Source: Amycolatopsis xylanica
Lineage (GTDB): Bacteria > Actinomycetota > Actinomycetes > Mycobacteriales > Pseudonocardiaceae
DNA: 64,000 nucleotides
Direction: 5' to 3'
NCBI RefSeq assembly: GCF_900107045.1
Contig: NZ_FNON01000001.1
Coordinates: 806,001-870,000, forward strand
Below the pieces are notes generated by a model that was given only the letters and a program-made list of their open reading frames with translations, was not told the DNA's origin and ran no database searches. The position numbers and the translations under genes were made by a program. This document shows, in pieces, positions 32,608 to 41,608 of the stretch; position 1 is the first letter of the stretch; each line of letters begins with the position of its first letter.

Positions 32608-34518
32608 TTGTCACGCAGAAAAATGGCCGCCCTGCTGGCCACGGCCGCGTGCGTCACGGCCGGGCTGACCGGCCTGAGCCCGACCGGCGCGGCGGCGCCC
32701 GGCCCGGGCGCACTGACCACTTTGGACACTTCGGCGGGAAACCGCGCGACGCCGGTTCCAGGTCTTTACGATTGGAGCAAGGCGGGTTTCCGCGGCGGGC
32801 AGAACATCCCCGGCGCGAGCGCCGTCAATCCGAGCGCGGCGTGCCAGATCACTGCGGCCCAGCTCGCCTCCACATACCGGGTAAAGCCGGATGACGGCGC
32901 CGACGACACGGCCGGTATCCAGGCCGCGATCGACAAGATCCACCAAACCTGCTCACCTTCGGCGAGCTACGACAAGCTGAGCCTGATCACCTTCCCGGCG
33001 GGCACGCTGAACGTCACGCATGAGATCCACGTCGACGCGAACTACCTGATCCTGCGCGGCGCGGGCATGGACAAGACGAAGTTCGTCTACAAGCCGGACA
33101 AGAACACCGAATACGACGTGGTGACGCCCGACGGCGACCAGTGGGATCAGCACGAGATGAACTACGAGGACGGCTCGGGCGGGTGGCTGTGGCCGGGTCG
33201 CGGGCTGTTCCGGGTGCAGTCGCGAGGCGTGGATCCCAGCTACGCCAGCCAGTACAAGAGCGCGCCGGCGAACCGCAAGGACATCTTCGAGGGCACCGTC
33301 AACGTGCACTGGAAGGTGGGCGCGAAACTGGCGGAAAAGCCTGGCGACAAAGGCTTCGCGGCCCGCACCGGCGACAAGACGGTCTATCTGGCCAGCGGCG
33401 CGAAGACCACGAACATGAAGGTCGGCGGGTTCATCAACATCCGCGCGGCCAACAGCATGAAGTTCTACCAGTCGATGAACGCGGTGCCGACGACCTGGCC
33501 GTTGCAGAACCTGCACATGCGCCAGCAATGGTTCACGATCACCGCGGTGGACGCCGCGAAGCACACGGTGTCGATCGACAAGCCACTCGAGTACGACGTG
33601 CCGGTCGACTCCACTTCGGACGGTTCGCAGCCGATCGACGGCACCGCCTACGCTTCGAAGGCTTCGCCCATCGTGGACCCGATCGTCGGCGTCGGCTTCG
33701 AGGACTTCTCGTTCACGCAGGCCATTGACGGCCTCACCCCGGAGCAGGCCAAGAACAACTACGGCAACCTGGCGCCCTCGCAGGCGATGCAGGGCATCGT
33801 GTTCAAGTGGGCGGCGAACTCCTGGGTGCGGGGGATCCACTCGATGATGACCGGGTCGCACCCGATCGTCACCGAGGAGGCCAAGAACCTGCAGTTCGTG
33901 AACAACGAGCTGGACGGCTCGTGGAACAAGGGCAAGGGTGGCAACGGGTATTTCCGCGGCTCGCGGGTGTGGGACTCGCTCTACGCCGGTAACACCACGC
34001 GGAATCTGCGGCACTTCACGTTCCAGTGGTCGGCTTCGGGCAACGTGGTGATCGGCAACGACATCGACTCGGACTTCAACATCCACGGTGGCTACGAGCG
34101 CAACAACCTGTTCGAGCAGAACACGAACAAGGTCGCCTACAACCACCGTTCCGGTTCCTGCACGGCGCACTGCGGCGACGAGGGCAACAGCGGCCCCGAC
34201 GACTCGACGTGGTTCCCGATCTACTGGTCGACGGGCCAGAAGGCGGTCAAGTGGTCCGGCTCTTCGGGCTACCGCAACGTCTTCTTCAACAACTCGATGT
34301 CCAAACAGGTCACTTCGGGCGCCGCGTACACGCCGTATTACCCGGACCACCACAAGATCTACGTGTTCGGCTCGGACGGCGCGGCGTATCACCACCTCGA
34401 CATCGGCGGCAAGCCGATCGCCGACTGGGCGCACAACGAACAGGCCGACTACACCGGTGGTCACGGCGTCGACGCGTCGAAGACGAGCCAGGCCAAGTCG
34501 TTGTTCCTCAAGAACTGA
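32608..34518 (+). CDS. Secreted right-handed beta-helix protein (pectate-lyase-superfamily-like)
   Basis: A 636-residue protein. A TTG at 32608 with GGAGG five bases upstream gives SRRKMAALLATAACVTAGLTG, a typical signal peptide. A longer reading from 32575 or an ATG at 32623 are alternatives. The mature part begins like pectate-lyase-3 beta-helix proteins (VKPDDGADDTAGIQAAIDKI, LITFPAGTLNVTHEI, YLILRGAGMDKTKFVY). It continues with many short beta turns rich in Asn (NNELDGSWNKGKGG, GNVVIGNDIDSDFNI, ERNNLFEQNTNKVAYN, RNVFFNNSM). It probably acts on or binds polysaccharide outside the cell; the exact substrate is unknown. Another beta-helix gene follows 22 bp later and is probably cotranscribed. 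Confidence 0.75.
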   Translation: MSRRKMAALLATAACVTAGLTGLSPTGAAAPGPGALTTLDTSAGNRATPVPGLYDWSKAGFRGGQNIPGASAVNPSAACQITAAQLASTYRVKPDDGADDTAGIQAAIDKIHQTCSPSASYDKLSLITFPAGTLNVTHEIHVDANYLILRGAGMDKTKFVYKPDKNTEYDVVTPDGDQWDQHEMNYEDGSGGWLWPGRGLFRVQSRGVDPSYASQYKSAPANRKDIFEGTVNVHWKVGAKLAEKPGDKGFAARTGDKTVYLASGAKTTNMKVGGFINIRAANSMKFYQSMNAVPTTWPLQNLHMRQQWFTITAVDAAKHTVSIDKPLEYDVPVDSTSDGSQPIDGTAYASKASPIVDPIVGVGFEDFSFTQAIDGLTPEQAKNNYGNLAPSQAMQGIVFKWAANSWVRGIHSMMTGSHPIVTEEAKNLQFVNNELDGSWNKGKGGNGYFRGSRVWDSLYAGNTTRNLRHFTFQWSASGNVVIGNDIDSDFNIHGGYERNNLFEQNTNKVAYNHRSGSCTAHCGDEGNSGPDDSTWFPIYWSTGQKAVKWSGSSGYRNVFFNNSMSKQVTSGAAYTPYYPDHHKIYVFGSDGAAYHHLDIGGKPIADWAHNEQADYTGGHGVDASKTSQAKSLFLKN

Positions 34519-34540
34519 CCGTCCTGAAAGGACATTCCAC

Positions 34541-35554
34541 GTGATCATCAAGACCCTCACGGCCGTTGCGATGGCAGGCCAGCTCGTCGCACAGCCCGCC
34601 GCCGACACGGTCAACGTCAAGACCGCCGCCGAGCTGACCGCGGCGCTCGCCGCGGCGAAACCCGGCGTCACGATCGCACTGGCGGACGGCGACTACAGCG
34701 GCCAGTTCGTCGCGGCCAAACCCGGCACCGCCTCGGCCCCGATCACCCTCACCGGCAGCGCGAAGGCCGTGCTCCACGACCCGCTGTTCAAGCCGGGCGA
34801 CACCGACTGCCCGTCCGGCCAGACCGGCTACGGCCTGTGGCTGCAGGGCGCGAGTTACTGGAACATCAAGGGAATCTCGGTCAAGGACTCCAAGAAGGGC
34901 ATCGTCCTCGACGGCGCCTCCCACGTCACGATCGACGGCGTGACCGTGCACGACGTCGGCGCCGAGGCGGTGCATTTCCGCAAGAGCAGCGCGTACGGCG
35001 TCATCAAGAACTCCACGATCTACAACACCGGCAAGGAGCAGCCCGGCTACGGCGAGGGCGTCTACTTCGGGTCGGCGAACAGCAACTGGGCCTGCTTCGG
35101 CACCAACGGCGGCAAGGGCCCCGACGCCAGCGACTACGGCCAGGCGCTCGACAACAAGATCGGCCCGAACGTGGCGGCCGAGGGCATCGACATCAAGGAG
35201 GGCACGCACGACGGCGTCATCTCCGGCAACACCCTCGACGGCACCGGCGAGAAGAACCAGAACTCCGGCGACTCGACCATCGACGTCAAGGGCGACAAGT
35301 ACACGATCACCGGCAACAAGGTGACCCACCCGTACCTGGACGGCTTCCAGGTGCACAACGTGTGGGGCAAGACGGGCTGCGGCAACGTCTTCAAGAACAA
35401 CACCTTCACGCTGACGAACTCGAACGGCTACGGCGTCAACGCCACCAACCAGAGTTCCTGCGTCTCGCAGAAGTCGCCCAACGTCATCGGCGCCTCCAAC
35501 ACCGCGACCGGCGGCAAGGGCGTCTCCAAGACCCCCGTCACCCCAGGCACCTAG
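34541..35554 (+). CDS. Secreted parallel beta-helix protein (pectate lyase-like)
   Basis: A 337-residue protein with a short signal (VIIKTLTAVAMAGQLVAQPAA). It then carries beta-helix coils of the PL1/PL9/NosD style: VNVKTAAELTAALAAAKPGVTIALADGDYSG, APITLTGSAKAVLHD, WNIKGISVKDSKKGIVLDG, HVTIDGVTVHDVGAEAVHFRKSS, GNTLDGTG and GNKVTHPYLDGFQVHN. The GTG at 34541 has an AAAGGA site nine bases upstream. Catalytic residues cannot be fixed by eye. It follows the other beta-helix gene and ends just before a long bidirectional hairpin. Confidence 0.75.
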   Translation: MIIKTLTAVAMAGQLVAQPAADTVNVKTAAELTAALAAAKPGVTIALADGDYSGQFVAAKPGTASAPITLTGSAKAVLHDPLFKPGDTDCPSGQTGYGLWLQGASYWNIKGISVKDSKKGIVLDGASHVTIDGVTVHDVGAEAVHFRKSSAYGVIKNSTIYNTGKEQPGYGEGVYFGSANSNWACFGTNGGKGPDASDYGQALDNKIGPNVAAEGIDIKEGTHDGVISGNTLDGTGEKNQNSGDSTIDVKGDKYTITGNKVTHPYLDGFQVHNVWGKTGCGNVFKNNTFTLTNSNGYGVNATNQSSCVSQKSPNVIGASNTATGGKGVSKTPVTPGT

Positions 35555-35558
35555 GGCT

Positions 35559-35600
35559 CGTGAGCGTTGCGGGCGGTTCTAACCGCCCGCAACACTCACG
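35559..35600. terminator. Bidirectional hairpin, member 2 of the GTGAGTG...CACTCAC family
   Basis: Arms CGTGAGCG-TTGCGGGC-GGTT and AACC-GCCCGCAA-CACTCACG pair with a single mismatch around CT. The minus-strand MFS stop codon (35596-35598) lies inside the right arm. The middle 8 bp differ completely from member 1 yet remain self-complementary. Confidence 0.85.
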
Positions 35601-36822
35601 ACCCCAGCGCGGGTGCGGGGTCTTCGGCGGGGGTGCGCCAGGTGTAGGTGCTGAGGCGGGCGGCGGCCAGGAGGGCGAAGGCGGCCAGGACGATGGCGCC
35701 GATGACCAGCCACGGTGTCGCGGGGCCGCCGTGGGTGGTCAGTGCGAGGCTGGCCGCGGGAGCCGCGATCACGCCGATGCTCACCCCGCCCGAGTACAGG
35801 CTCATGTTCCGGTCCGCGATGTCCCGGCCCGACAGGTCGCTCACGTAGCTCAGGAGGCTGGGGAACACGATCATCTCGCCGACCGTCCACAGCACGGTCG
35901 CGCCCACGATGACCGCGGGCGACGACGAGAGGCCCATCGCGGCGAAACCCGTGCCCGCGGCCGCGTAGCCGATCAGCAGTGAACGCGAGTGCGAGAGCGA
36001 GTCCATCGCCTTGTTCAGCGGGACCTCGAACAGGATCACGATGCCCGCGTTGACCACGAACACCACGCTCACCCAGTAGCTCGGCAGGCCCAGCCCCTGG
36101 ATCAGGTACGCGCTGACCAGCACCGGTGGCAACGCGTACGCGAGGTGGATCGGCAGGGACAGGCCGAAGATCGTCCAGAACCGGGTCTCCTCGCGGACGG
36201 TGGACGCGATCATCCGGCGCGGGGACCGCGCGGCGGCCTCGGCCACGCCGCCCCGGCGGGTGCCTGCCAGGAGGTACGCCGTCGCGCCGAGTACACAGGC
36301 CGCGTTGATCCAGAACAGCGAAACCGGGGCGAGTGCGAAGATCAGGCCGCCGAGCACGGGGCCGATGCCCATGCCGACGTTGATCGCCAGCCGGTTGCAG
36401 GCGAACGCCACCTTGCGCTCCTCGGGGGAGGAGCGGTCGATGATCTGGGAATACGAGGCGGGCGTGTAGATCTCGAACGTGAAGCCCCACGCGAAGGTCG
36501 CCGCCGCGAGCACGCCGACGCCGTGCAGTGCCGGGACGAGCGCCAGCACGAGCGTGTGGAGCAGCAGGCCGGTGACCATCACCGTGCGGGCGGGGATCCG
36601 GCCGAGCAGCACGCTCGCCGAGATGTCGGCGAGCAGCGCGCCCAGCCCGAAAGCGCCGATGATCAAGCCGACGTCGACCGGGCTGTACGCGCCGCCGATG
36701 AGCAGATAGGCCGACAGGAAGGGAAAAGCCATCAGCCCGGCGCGGAACAGGAGCGTCACCGTGAAGAGCGTGCGCAGCTCACGGTTAAGGCCGGCGACGG
36801 TGCGCAAGGTCGTGCCGATCAC
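35596..36822 (-). CDS. MFS transporter paired with an ATP-grasp ligase
   Basis: A 408-residue protein with about 12 membrane segments. Blocks include RAGLMAFPFLSAYLLIGG in TM1, GAFGLGALLADISASVLLGRIP (the TM2-TM3 motif), FEIYTPASYSQIIDRSSPEERKVAF and RLAINVGMGIGPVLGG. It resembles small-molecule exporters of the DHA1 type. Its start overlaps the ATP-grasp stop (ATGA), which strongly suggests that the pump exports the ligase product, probably a dipeptide-like compound (inference). The C-terminus (PALGS) is encoded by bases that belong to the shared hairpin repeat. Confidence 0.85.
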   Translation of the reverse strand: MIGTTLRTVAGLNRELRTLFTVTLLFRAGLMAFPFLSAYLLIGGAYSPVDVGLIIGAFGLGALLADISASVLLGRIPARTVMVTGLLLHTLVLALVPALHGVGVLAAATFAWGFTFEIYTPASYSQIIDRSSPEERKVAFACNRLAINVGMGIGPVLGGLIFALAPVSLFWINAACVLGATAYLLAGTRRGGVAEAAARSPRRMIASTVREETRFWTIFGLSLPIHLAYALPPVLVSAYLIQGLGLPSYWVSVVFVVNAGIVILFEVPLNKAMDSLSHSRSLLIGYAAAGTGFAAMGLSSSPAVIVGATVLWTVGEMIVFPSLLSYVSDLSGRDIADRNMSLYSGGVSIGVIAAPAASLALTTHGGPATPWLVIGAIVLAAFALLAAARLSTYTWRTPAEDPAPALGS

Positions 36823-38114
36823 CGCGAGTCCCCTTCCTCGGCGACGGTGAACACCGCCTTGGTCCTGAAGGCGGCGAGCTCGGCCACCGCCTTCTGGAAC
36901 GCTACGGGGTCGGCGGCCGCCTTCGCACCAGGCCGGAAGAATTCCATGACGCCGTCACGGGTCAGATATGAAGAAGCGGTGTGCGAGCGGTCGCCCGCCT
37001 TGGCGGTGACGTACAACGCGAGTTCTTCGTCGGTGAACTGCTCGACCGCGTTGACGGCGGTGATCGTGCCGACCGGCGCCTTGAGGAAGCGGATGGCGCC
37101 GATGCCGCGCGGTTCGCGGGGGATCTTCGGGAGTTCGTCGAGTGTGTTCAGGTAGGACGCGTAGTGCAGGTCGTACGGGCTGAAGCCGTACACGCGGTCG
37201 ATCAGGTCCATGATCCCGTCGCCGCCGGGCCGGGCGGCCACCTCGACCACGCTCAGGTCCGCGCCGTTGACCAGGATTTCGACGTGCGCGATGCCGCGGG
37301 TGATCCCGAGCGCCTCGCAGGCCTTGATGCCCAGGTCGCGCACGGCGTCGTTGTCGCTCTCGCGGCTCGGGACGAGCTGGCCGATCTCGGTGAAGTGGGG
37401 CGCCGGGAGCTTGGACTTGTCGGTCACCGCCAGCACCGCGCGCTGGTCGCCGTAGTTGAGGACCTCGACCGAGACCTCGTGCGTCGAGCGCACGAACTCC
37501 TCGGCCTGGAACCGGCCGTCGCTGAAGTCGTACAGCGGGGCGATCGCGAGGAGTTCGTCGCGGCAGTGGTCGTAGGCGGCGGGCAGGCCGTCGGGGGAGT
37601 CCACCTTGATCGTGCCGGTGTTGCCCGCGAAGTCGCGGGGCTTGAGCACCAGCGGGAACGTCAATTCCTCGGAAACCTCTCGCAAGTCGGCAAGAGTGGA
37701 GAAAGTGCGGTGCCGCGCGCACGGCACTCCGGCCGCTTCGAACGCGGCCTTCATCGTGTGCTTGTCGCGGGAGAGACCCACCGCTTCTTCGGAAAGGCTC
37801 GGCAGGCCGTAATGCTGAGAGATGGCGACGGAGACGTGCACGGTCATCTCGATGATGGGCACCACCGCCGCGGGCCGGAGGCCGGTTTCGAGTTCGTAGC
37901 GCTTGACGGCGGCGAGCGCGTCCTCGGCGTTGTAGTAGTCGGCGCGCAGCACGTCGTCGAAGAAGCGGTTCTGGCCGTCCGGTGTCGGGGCCATGCCCAG
38001 CACCTGCCCGGGATAGGTGCGCAACGCCGAGACGATCGCGCGTTCACGCAGGAGGATGTCGGCGCCGAGCACGAGCAGGTAGCGGTCGTCATTCGCGTTA
38101 CGCTGATTGAACAT
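36819..38114 (-). CDS. ATP-grasp carboxylate-amine ligase
   Basis: A 431-residue protein with ATP-grasp order. The N-terminal domain has RYLLVLGADILLRERAIVSAL. The middle has DKHTMKAAFEAAGVPCARHR and FPLVLKPRDFAGNTGTIKV (the ATP-binding lysine and glycine-rich loop). The C-terminal metal site has GIAHVEILVNGADLSVVEVAARPGGDGIMDLI. The plan is that of L-amino-acid ligases and biotin-carboxylase-like enzymes that form amide bonds through acyl phosphates. It is coupled to an exporter downstream and divergent from the S-adenosylhomocysteinase gene. The substrate is unknown. Confidence 0.8.
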   Translation of the reverse strand: MFNQRNANDDRYLLVLGADILLRERAIVSALRTYPGQVLGMAPTPDGQNRFFDDVLRADYYNAEDALAAVKRYELETGLRPAAVVPIIEMTVHVSVAISQHYGLPSLSEEAVGLSRDKHTMKAAFEAAGVPCARHRTFSTLADLREVSEELTFPLVLKPRDFAGNTGTIKVDSPDGLPAAYDHCRDELLAIAPLYDFSDGRFQAEEFVRSTHEVSVEVLNYGDQRAVLAVTDKSKLPAPHFTEIGQLVPSRESDNDAVRDLGIKACEALGITRGIAHVEILVNGADLSVVEVAARPGGDGIMDLIDRVYGFSPYDLHYASYLNTLDELPKIPREPRGIGAIRFLKAPVGTITAVNAVEQFTDEELALYVTAKAGDRSHTASSYLTRDGVMEFFRPGAKAAADPVAFQKAVAELAAFRTKAVFTVAEEGDSR

Positions 38115-38220
38115 GAGATTTCCTTTGCCGCGGATATGAATCCGTCATGGTTTCGACGTGAATAGTGTTTTTACGCCCGGTGGTACGATTCTTGTCCGGT
38201 CGGGGTGTCAAGGAGAGGAA

Positions 38221-39684
38221 ATGATGAATTCCCAGTTGCGCAAGATCAACGGTGTCGAATTCGCCGTGGCGGATCTGTCCTTGGCCGAATCCGGCAGGCA
38301 CCAGATCCGGCTGGCCGAACAGGAAATGCCGGGCCTGATGGCGACCCGCCGTGAATTCGGCGTGGCCAAGCCGCTCAAAGGCGCGCGGATCGCCGGATCG
38401 CTGCACATGACCGTGCAGACGGCGGTCTTGATCGAGACGCTGGTCGAGCTGGGCGCCTCGGTGCGCTGGGTGTCCTGCAACATCTTCTCCACGCAGGACG
38501 AGGCGGCCTCGGCGGTCGTGGTCGGCCCGCACGGTACCCCGGACAAGCCCGAGGGCACCCCGGTGTTCGCCTGGAAGGGTGAAACGCTGGAGGAGTACTG
38601 GTGGTGCACCGACCAGCTGTTCCGCTTCGAGGGCGGGCAGGGGCCGACCGCGATCCTCGACGACGGCGGCGACGCGACCCTGCTCGTGCACAAGGGCGTC
38701 GAGTTCGAGGCGGCGGGCGCCGTCCCGGCGCCGGGCGAGAACGACCCGGAGGAGTACCGGCTGGTCCTGCGCACGCTGGCCGAGTCGATCGCCAAGGACG
38801 GGCAGCGGTTCACCCGGATGGCGAAGGAGATCCTCGGTGTCACCGAGGAGACGACCAACGGCGTGAAGCGGCTCTACAAGCTTGCCACCGACGGCGAGCT
38901 GCTGTTCGCCGGGATCAACGTGAACGACTCGGTGACCAAGTCGAAGTTCGACAACAAGTACGGCATCCGCCACTCGCTGATCGACGGTCTCAACCGCGGC
39001 ACCGACGTGATGATCGCCGGCAAGCTCGCCGTGATCTGCGGCTACGGCGACGTCGGCAAGGGCGCGGCCGAGTCGCTGCGCGGCCAGGGCGCGCGCGTCG
39101 TGGTCACCGAGGTCGACCCGATCTGCGCGCTGCAGGCGGCGATGGAGGGCCTGCCGGTCGTCGACCTGAACGACGTCCTCGCCGACGGCGACATCTTCAT
39201 CACCACCACCGGCAACTTCAACATCATCATGGCCGGCCAGATGGCCAAGATGAAGCACAACGCGATCGTCGGCAACGTCGGCCACTTCGACAACGAGATC
39301 GACATGGCCGGGCTGGCGAAGATCCCCGGCATCAAGAAGGTCGAGATCAAGCCGCAGGTCCACGAGTGGCAGTTCCCCGATGGCCACTCGCTGATCGTGC
39401 TGTCCGAGGGCAGGCTGATGAACCTCGGCAACGCGACCGGGCACCCGAGTTTCGTCATGTCGAACTCGTTCACCAACCAGACGATCGCCCAGCTGGAGTT
39501 GCACACCAAGCCCGGTGAGTACGGCAAAGAGGTCTACCGGCTCCCCAAGCACCTCGACGAGAAGGTCGCCAGGCTGCACCTGGACGCGCTCGGCGTGAAG
39601 CTGACCAAGCTGACCAAGGAGCAGGCCGACTACATCGGCGTCGACGTCGACGGCCCGTACAAGCTCGACCACTACCGCTACTGA
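38221..39684 (+). CDS. ahcY: S-adenosylhomocysteinase
   Basis: A 487-residue protein that hydrolyses S-adenosylhomocysteine to adenosine and homocysteine in the methyl cycle. Signature blocks are [31 protein letters not shown]-like [50 protein letters not shown], the NAD loop [18 protein letters not shown], and the C-terminal PYKLDHYRY ending typical of the family. An AGGAGAGGAA ribosome site precedes tandem ATGs (38221 and 38224); either could be used. The 106 bp upstream show no SAH-riboswitch-like fold that I can recognise. Confidence 0.95.
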   Translation: MMNSQLRKINGVEFAVADLSLAESGRHQIRLAEQEMPGLMATRREFGVAKPLKGARIAGSLHMTVQTAVLIETLVELGASVRWVSCNIFSTQDEAASAVVVGPHGTPDKPEGTPVFAWKGETLEEYWWCTDQLFRFEGGQGPTAILDDGGDATLLVHKGVEFEAAGAVPAPGENDPEEYRLVLRTLAESIAKDGQRFTRMAKEILGVTEETTNGVKRLYKLATDGELLFAGINVNDSVTKSKFDNKYGIRHSLIDGLNRGTDVMIAGKLAVICGYGDVGKGAAESLRGQGARVVVTEVDPICALQAAMEGLPVVDLNDVLADGDIFITTTGNFNIIMAGQMAKMKHNAIVGNVGHFDNEIDMAGLAKIPGIKKVEIKPQVHEWQFPDGHSLIVLSEGRLMNLGNATGHPSFVMSNSFTNQTIAQLELHTKPGEYGKEVYRLPKHLDEKVARLHLDALGVKLTKLTKEQADYIGVDVDGPYKLDHYRY

Positions 39685-39697
39685 CCGAGGCTCCCCG

Positions 39698-39733
39698 GAT
39701 GGTCCGCCATCTGCCGGCAGATGGCGGACCATC
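39698..39733. terminator. 36-bp perfect palindrome between convergent genes
   Basis: GATGGTCCGCCATCTGCC is followed directly by its exact complement, with no spacer. It begins 14 bp after the ahcY stop, and the minus-strand RraA-family stop codon overlaps its right end. It serves as terminator for both sides, but its sequence is unrelated to the GTGAGTG hairpin family. Confidence 0.8.
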
Positions 39734-40406
39734 AGAGCGCACCGAACTCGGCCAGCAGCTCGTGCAGCGTGGCGCCCGCGATGATCTTGTCGCGGATAAC
39801 GTTCTCGCGGCCCAGCAGTTCGCGGGTGTCGTCGAGCACGGTCTGCGCGACCGACGGCGTCACGATGCCGAGACCGTTCTCGTCGGCCACGATGATGTCG
39901 CCCGGCTCGATGACCTGGCCCTCGATCACCACGGGAACGTTGGTCTGCAAGGGTTCCGTGCCATCGTGCGTGATCGCCGGGCACCGCCGGGGCAGCGTCC
40001 CGTGGTACCACACCGGGAAGTCCAGGTCCCGCACCTCGTCGACGTCGCGGACCATCCCGTCGATGATCGCGCCCGCGATCCCCGCCATCCGCGACAGCGT
40101 GGACATCAGCCCGCCCCACATCGCCAGCCGCGGCGACCGCTGGCAGGCGACCACGATGATGTCGCCGGGTTTCGCCGTGCCGAGTACCGGCAGGCAGTCG
40201 ACCAGCTCGTCCGCCTGCAGCTGGACGGTCAGCGCCGGGCCGGCGATCTTGTGCTCCCGCTTGACCGGCCGCAGCCCGCCGATCACGCCGACGCGCGCGG
40301 TCGAGTCGGCCACGAGACAGCTCGGGCTGTACTCGCGGGTCATCGCCACGAAGGCGTCGACGAGCTCCTGCGGTGGCCGGACGAGTTCATTGTGGACGGT
40401 CTTCAT
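39732..40406 (-). CDS. RraA-family / 4-hydroxy-4-methyl-2-oxoglutarate aldolase-like protein
   Basis: A 224-residue protein of the RraA/HMG-aldolase fold: CLVADSTARVGVIGGLRPV, GPALTVQLQADELVDCLP, GDIIVVACQR, MWGGLMSTLSRMAGIAGAIIDGMVRDVDEVRDLDFPVW, EPGDIIVADENGLGIV. The GGLMSTxxxxxGxxGxxxDGxxRD block carries the metal- and pyruvate-binding residues of the aldolases, unlike RraA proteins that only inhibit RNase E. It is the last gene of the monooxygenase operon (the stop and start of aminotransferase and this gene share one base). It may perform the final C-C cleavage of the neighbouring meta pathway, where the usual aldolase is missing (inference). Confidence 0.75.
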   Translation of the reverse strand: MKTVHNELVRPPQELVDAFVAMTREYSPSCLVADSTARVGVIGGLRPVKREHKIAGPALTVQLQADELVDCLPVLGTAKPGDIIVVACQRSPRLAMWGGLMSTLSRMAGIAGAIIDGMVRDVDEVRDLDFPVWYHGTLPRRCPAITHDGTEPLQTNVPVVIEGQVIEPGDIIVADENGLGIVTPSVAQTVLDDTRELLGRENVIRDKIIAGATLHELLAEFGAL

Positions 40407-41596
40407 CACTGTCCTTTCCGGTCGAAGTTGCTGAGGATCTTCCCGAGCCGGACGATGCCCTCGTCGATCTTCTCCTCGGGCACCTTGCTGAACGCCAGCC
40501 GAAGCTCGTGGGCGCCGCGGTCGCCGGGATAGAAGATCCCGCCGGGGACGAAGGTGATCCCGTCGGCCAGCGCCCGTTCCGCGAGCGTGAGCGTGTCGAT
40601 GGCGTCCGGCACGGTCAGCCAGCTGAAGAACCCGCCTTCCGGCCGGGTGAACCGCACCCACTCCGGCAGATGCGCGTCGAGCGCGCTCAGCATCGCTTCA
40701 CGACGGCGGCGGTAGAACGCGCGGGACGCGGCGATGCCGTCGTCGAACCCGCCGGAGCGCCCGTAGTCCTCGAGCAGCAGCTGCCCGAGCGCGCCGGTGC
40801 ACTGGTCGGTGAACTGCTTGGCGCCGGACAACGCCGCGACCAGGGGAGCGGGCGCCGAGATCCAGCCCATCCGCAGGCCGGGGGAGAACGTCTTGGAGAA
40901 CGTGCCGAGCTGGGCCACCACGTCCGGGCCGAGCGTCCGCAGGCTCGGCCGCCGGTCACCGTCGTACCCGAGTTCGCGGTAGGCGACGTCCTCGATGATC
41001 AGGAGGCCGTGCCGCCTGGCCAGCGCGATCAGTGCGTGCCGCCGCTCGGCCGAGAGACTGACGCCCATCGGGTTCTGGTAATCCGGGATGACATAAAGGA
41101 ATTTCGCACTGGGAGACGACGAAAGTACTCGCTCCAGCGCGTCGACGTCGAGCCCGCCGGAGTCCATCGGCACGGCCTCGATCACGCCCATCGCGCTCTG
41201 GATGGCCATGATCGCGCCCATGAACGTCGGGCCCTCCACCAGCACCCGGTCGCCCGGATCGAGCAGGCAAGCGGTCAGCAGCTTCAAACCCTCCATACCG
41301 CCGCTGGTGATGATGAACTCGTCCTCGGCGGGGCGCAGGCCGTCGTGCTCGCCGAGCCAGCCGGTGAACCAGTCACGCAGCCCCGGCAGCCCGGCGGTCG
41401 GCGCGTACTGCAGCGCGGCCGGGTCGGCGACGACGCGCGAAAAGCTTTGCTCCAAAGCTTTTCGCGGGAATGTGTCGGGATGCGGGTAACCGCCGGAGAA
41501 CGCGATGATCCGGTCGTCACCGGCCTGGCTGAGGATCGCGGTGATCTCGTTGCCCGCGCCGCTCGCGACACTCCGGGCGAACAGGTCCTGCCACAC
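40406..41596 (-). CDS. PLP-dependent class I/II aminotransferase (2-aminoadipate/aromatic type)
   Basis: A 396-residue fold-type-I aminotransferase without the MocR HTH: QYAPTAGLPGLRDW, EFIITSGGMEGLKLLTACLLDPGDRVLVEGPTFMGAI, LYVIPDYQNPMGVSLSAERR, LGTFSKTFSPGLRMGW (PLP lysine in the SKTFSPGLR block), PEGGFFSWL. It resembles 2-aminoadipate and aromatic amino-acid transaminases. Sitting between the flavin reductase and RraA-like genes, it probably removes the amino group of an aromatic amino acid or derivative before or after ring cleavage. It contains an unusual perfect inverted repeat in its coding sequence (41436-41466). Confidence 0.82.
   Translation of the reverse strand: MWQDLFARSVASGAGNEITAILSQAGDDRIIAFSGGYPHPDTFPRKALEQSFSRVVADPAALQYAPTAGLPGLRDWFTGWLGEHDGLRPAEDEFIITSGGMEGLKLLTACLLDPGDRVLVEGPTFMGAIMAIQSAMGVIEAVPMDSGGLDVDALERVLSSSPSAKFLYVIPDYQNPMGVSLSAERRHALIALARRHGLLIIEDVAYRELGYDGDRRPSLRTLGPDVVAQLGTFSKTFSPGLRMGWISAPAPLVAALSGAKQFTDQCTGALGQLLLEDYGRSGGFDDGIAASRAFYRRRREAMLSALDAHLPEWVRFTRPEGGFFSWLTVPDAIDTLTLAERALADGITFVPGGIFYPGDRGAHELRLAFSKVPEEKIDEGIVRLGKILSNFDRKGQ
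41436..41466. repeat. Intragenic perfect inverted repeat in the aminotransferase gene
   Basis: The arms CGCGAAAAGCTTTG and CAAAGCTTTTCGCG (14 bp) pair exactly around CTC and encode residues near RKALEQSFSR. The AT-rich core (AAAAGCTTT) stands out against the GC-rich gene. It lies about 130 bp into the coding sequence, so the hairpin would sit early in the transcript. Confidence 0.7.
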
Positions 41597-41608
41597 GGGA
41601 CACCCCTC

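Noticed and set aside
32953..34671. Minus-strand frame opposite the beta-helix genes
   Set aside because: Val/Arg/Asp repetitive composition with no domain; the sense strand encodes signal peptides and beta-helix repeats.
38115..38220. SAH riboswitch upstream of the S-adenosylhomocysteinase gene
   Set aside because: Only 106 bp with no paired elements or conserved core that I can recognise; ordinary leader with ribosome site.
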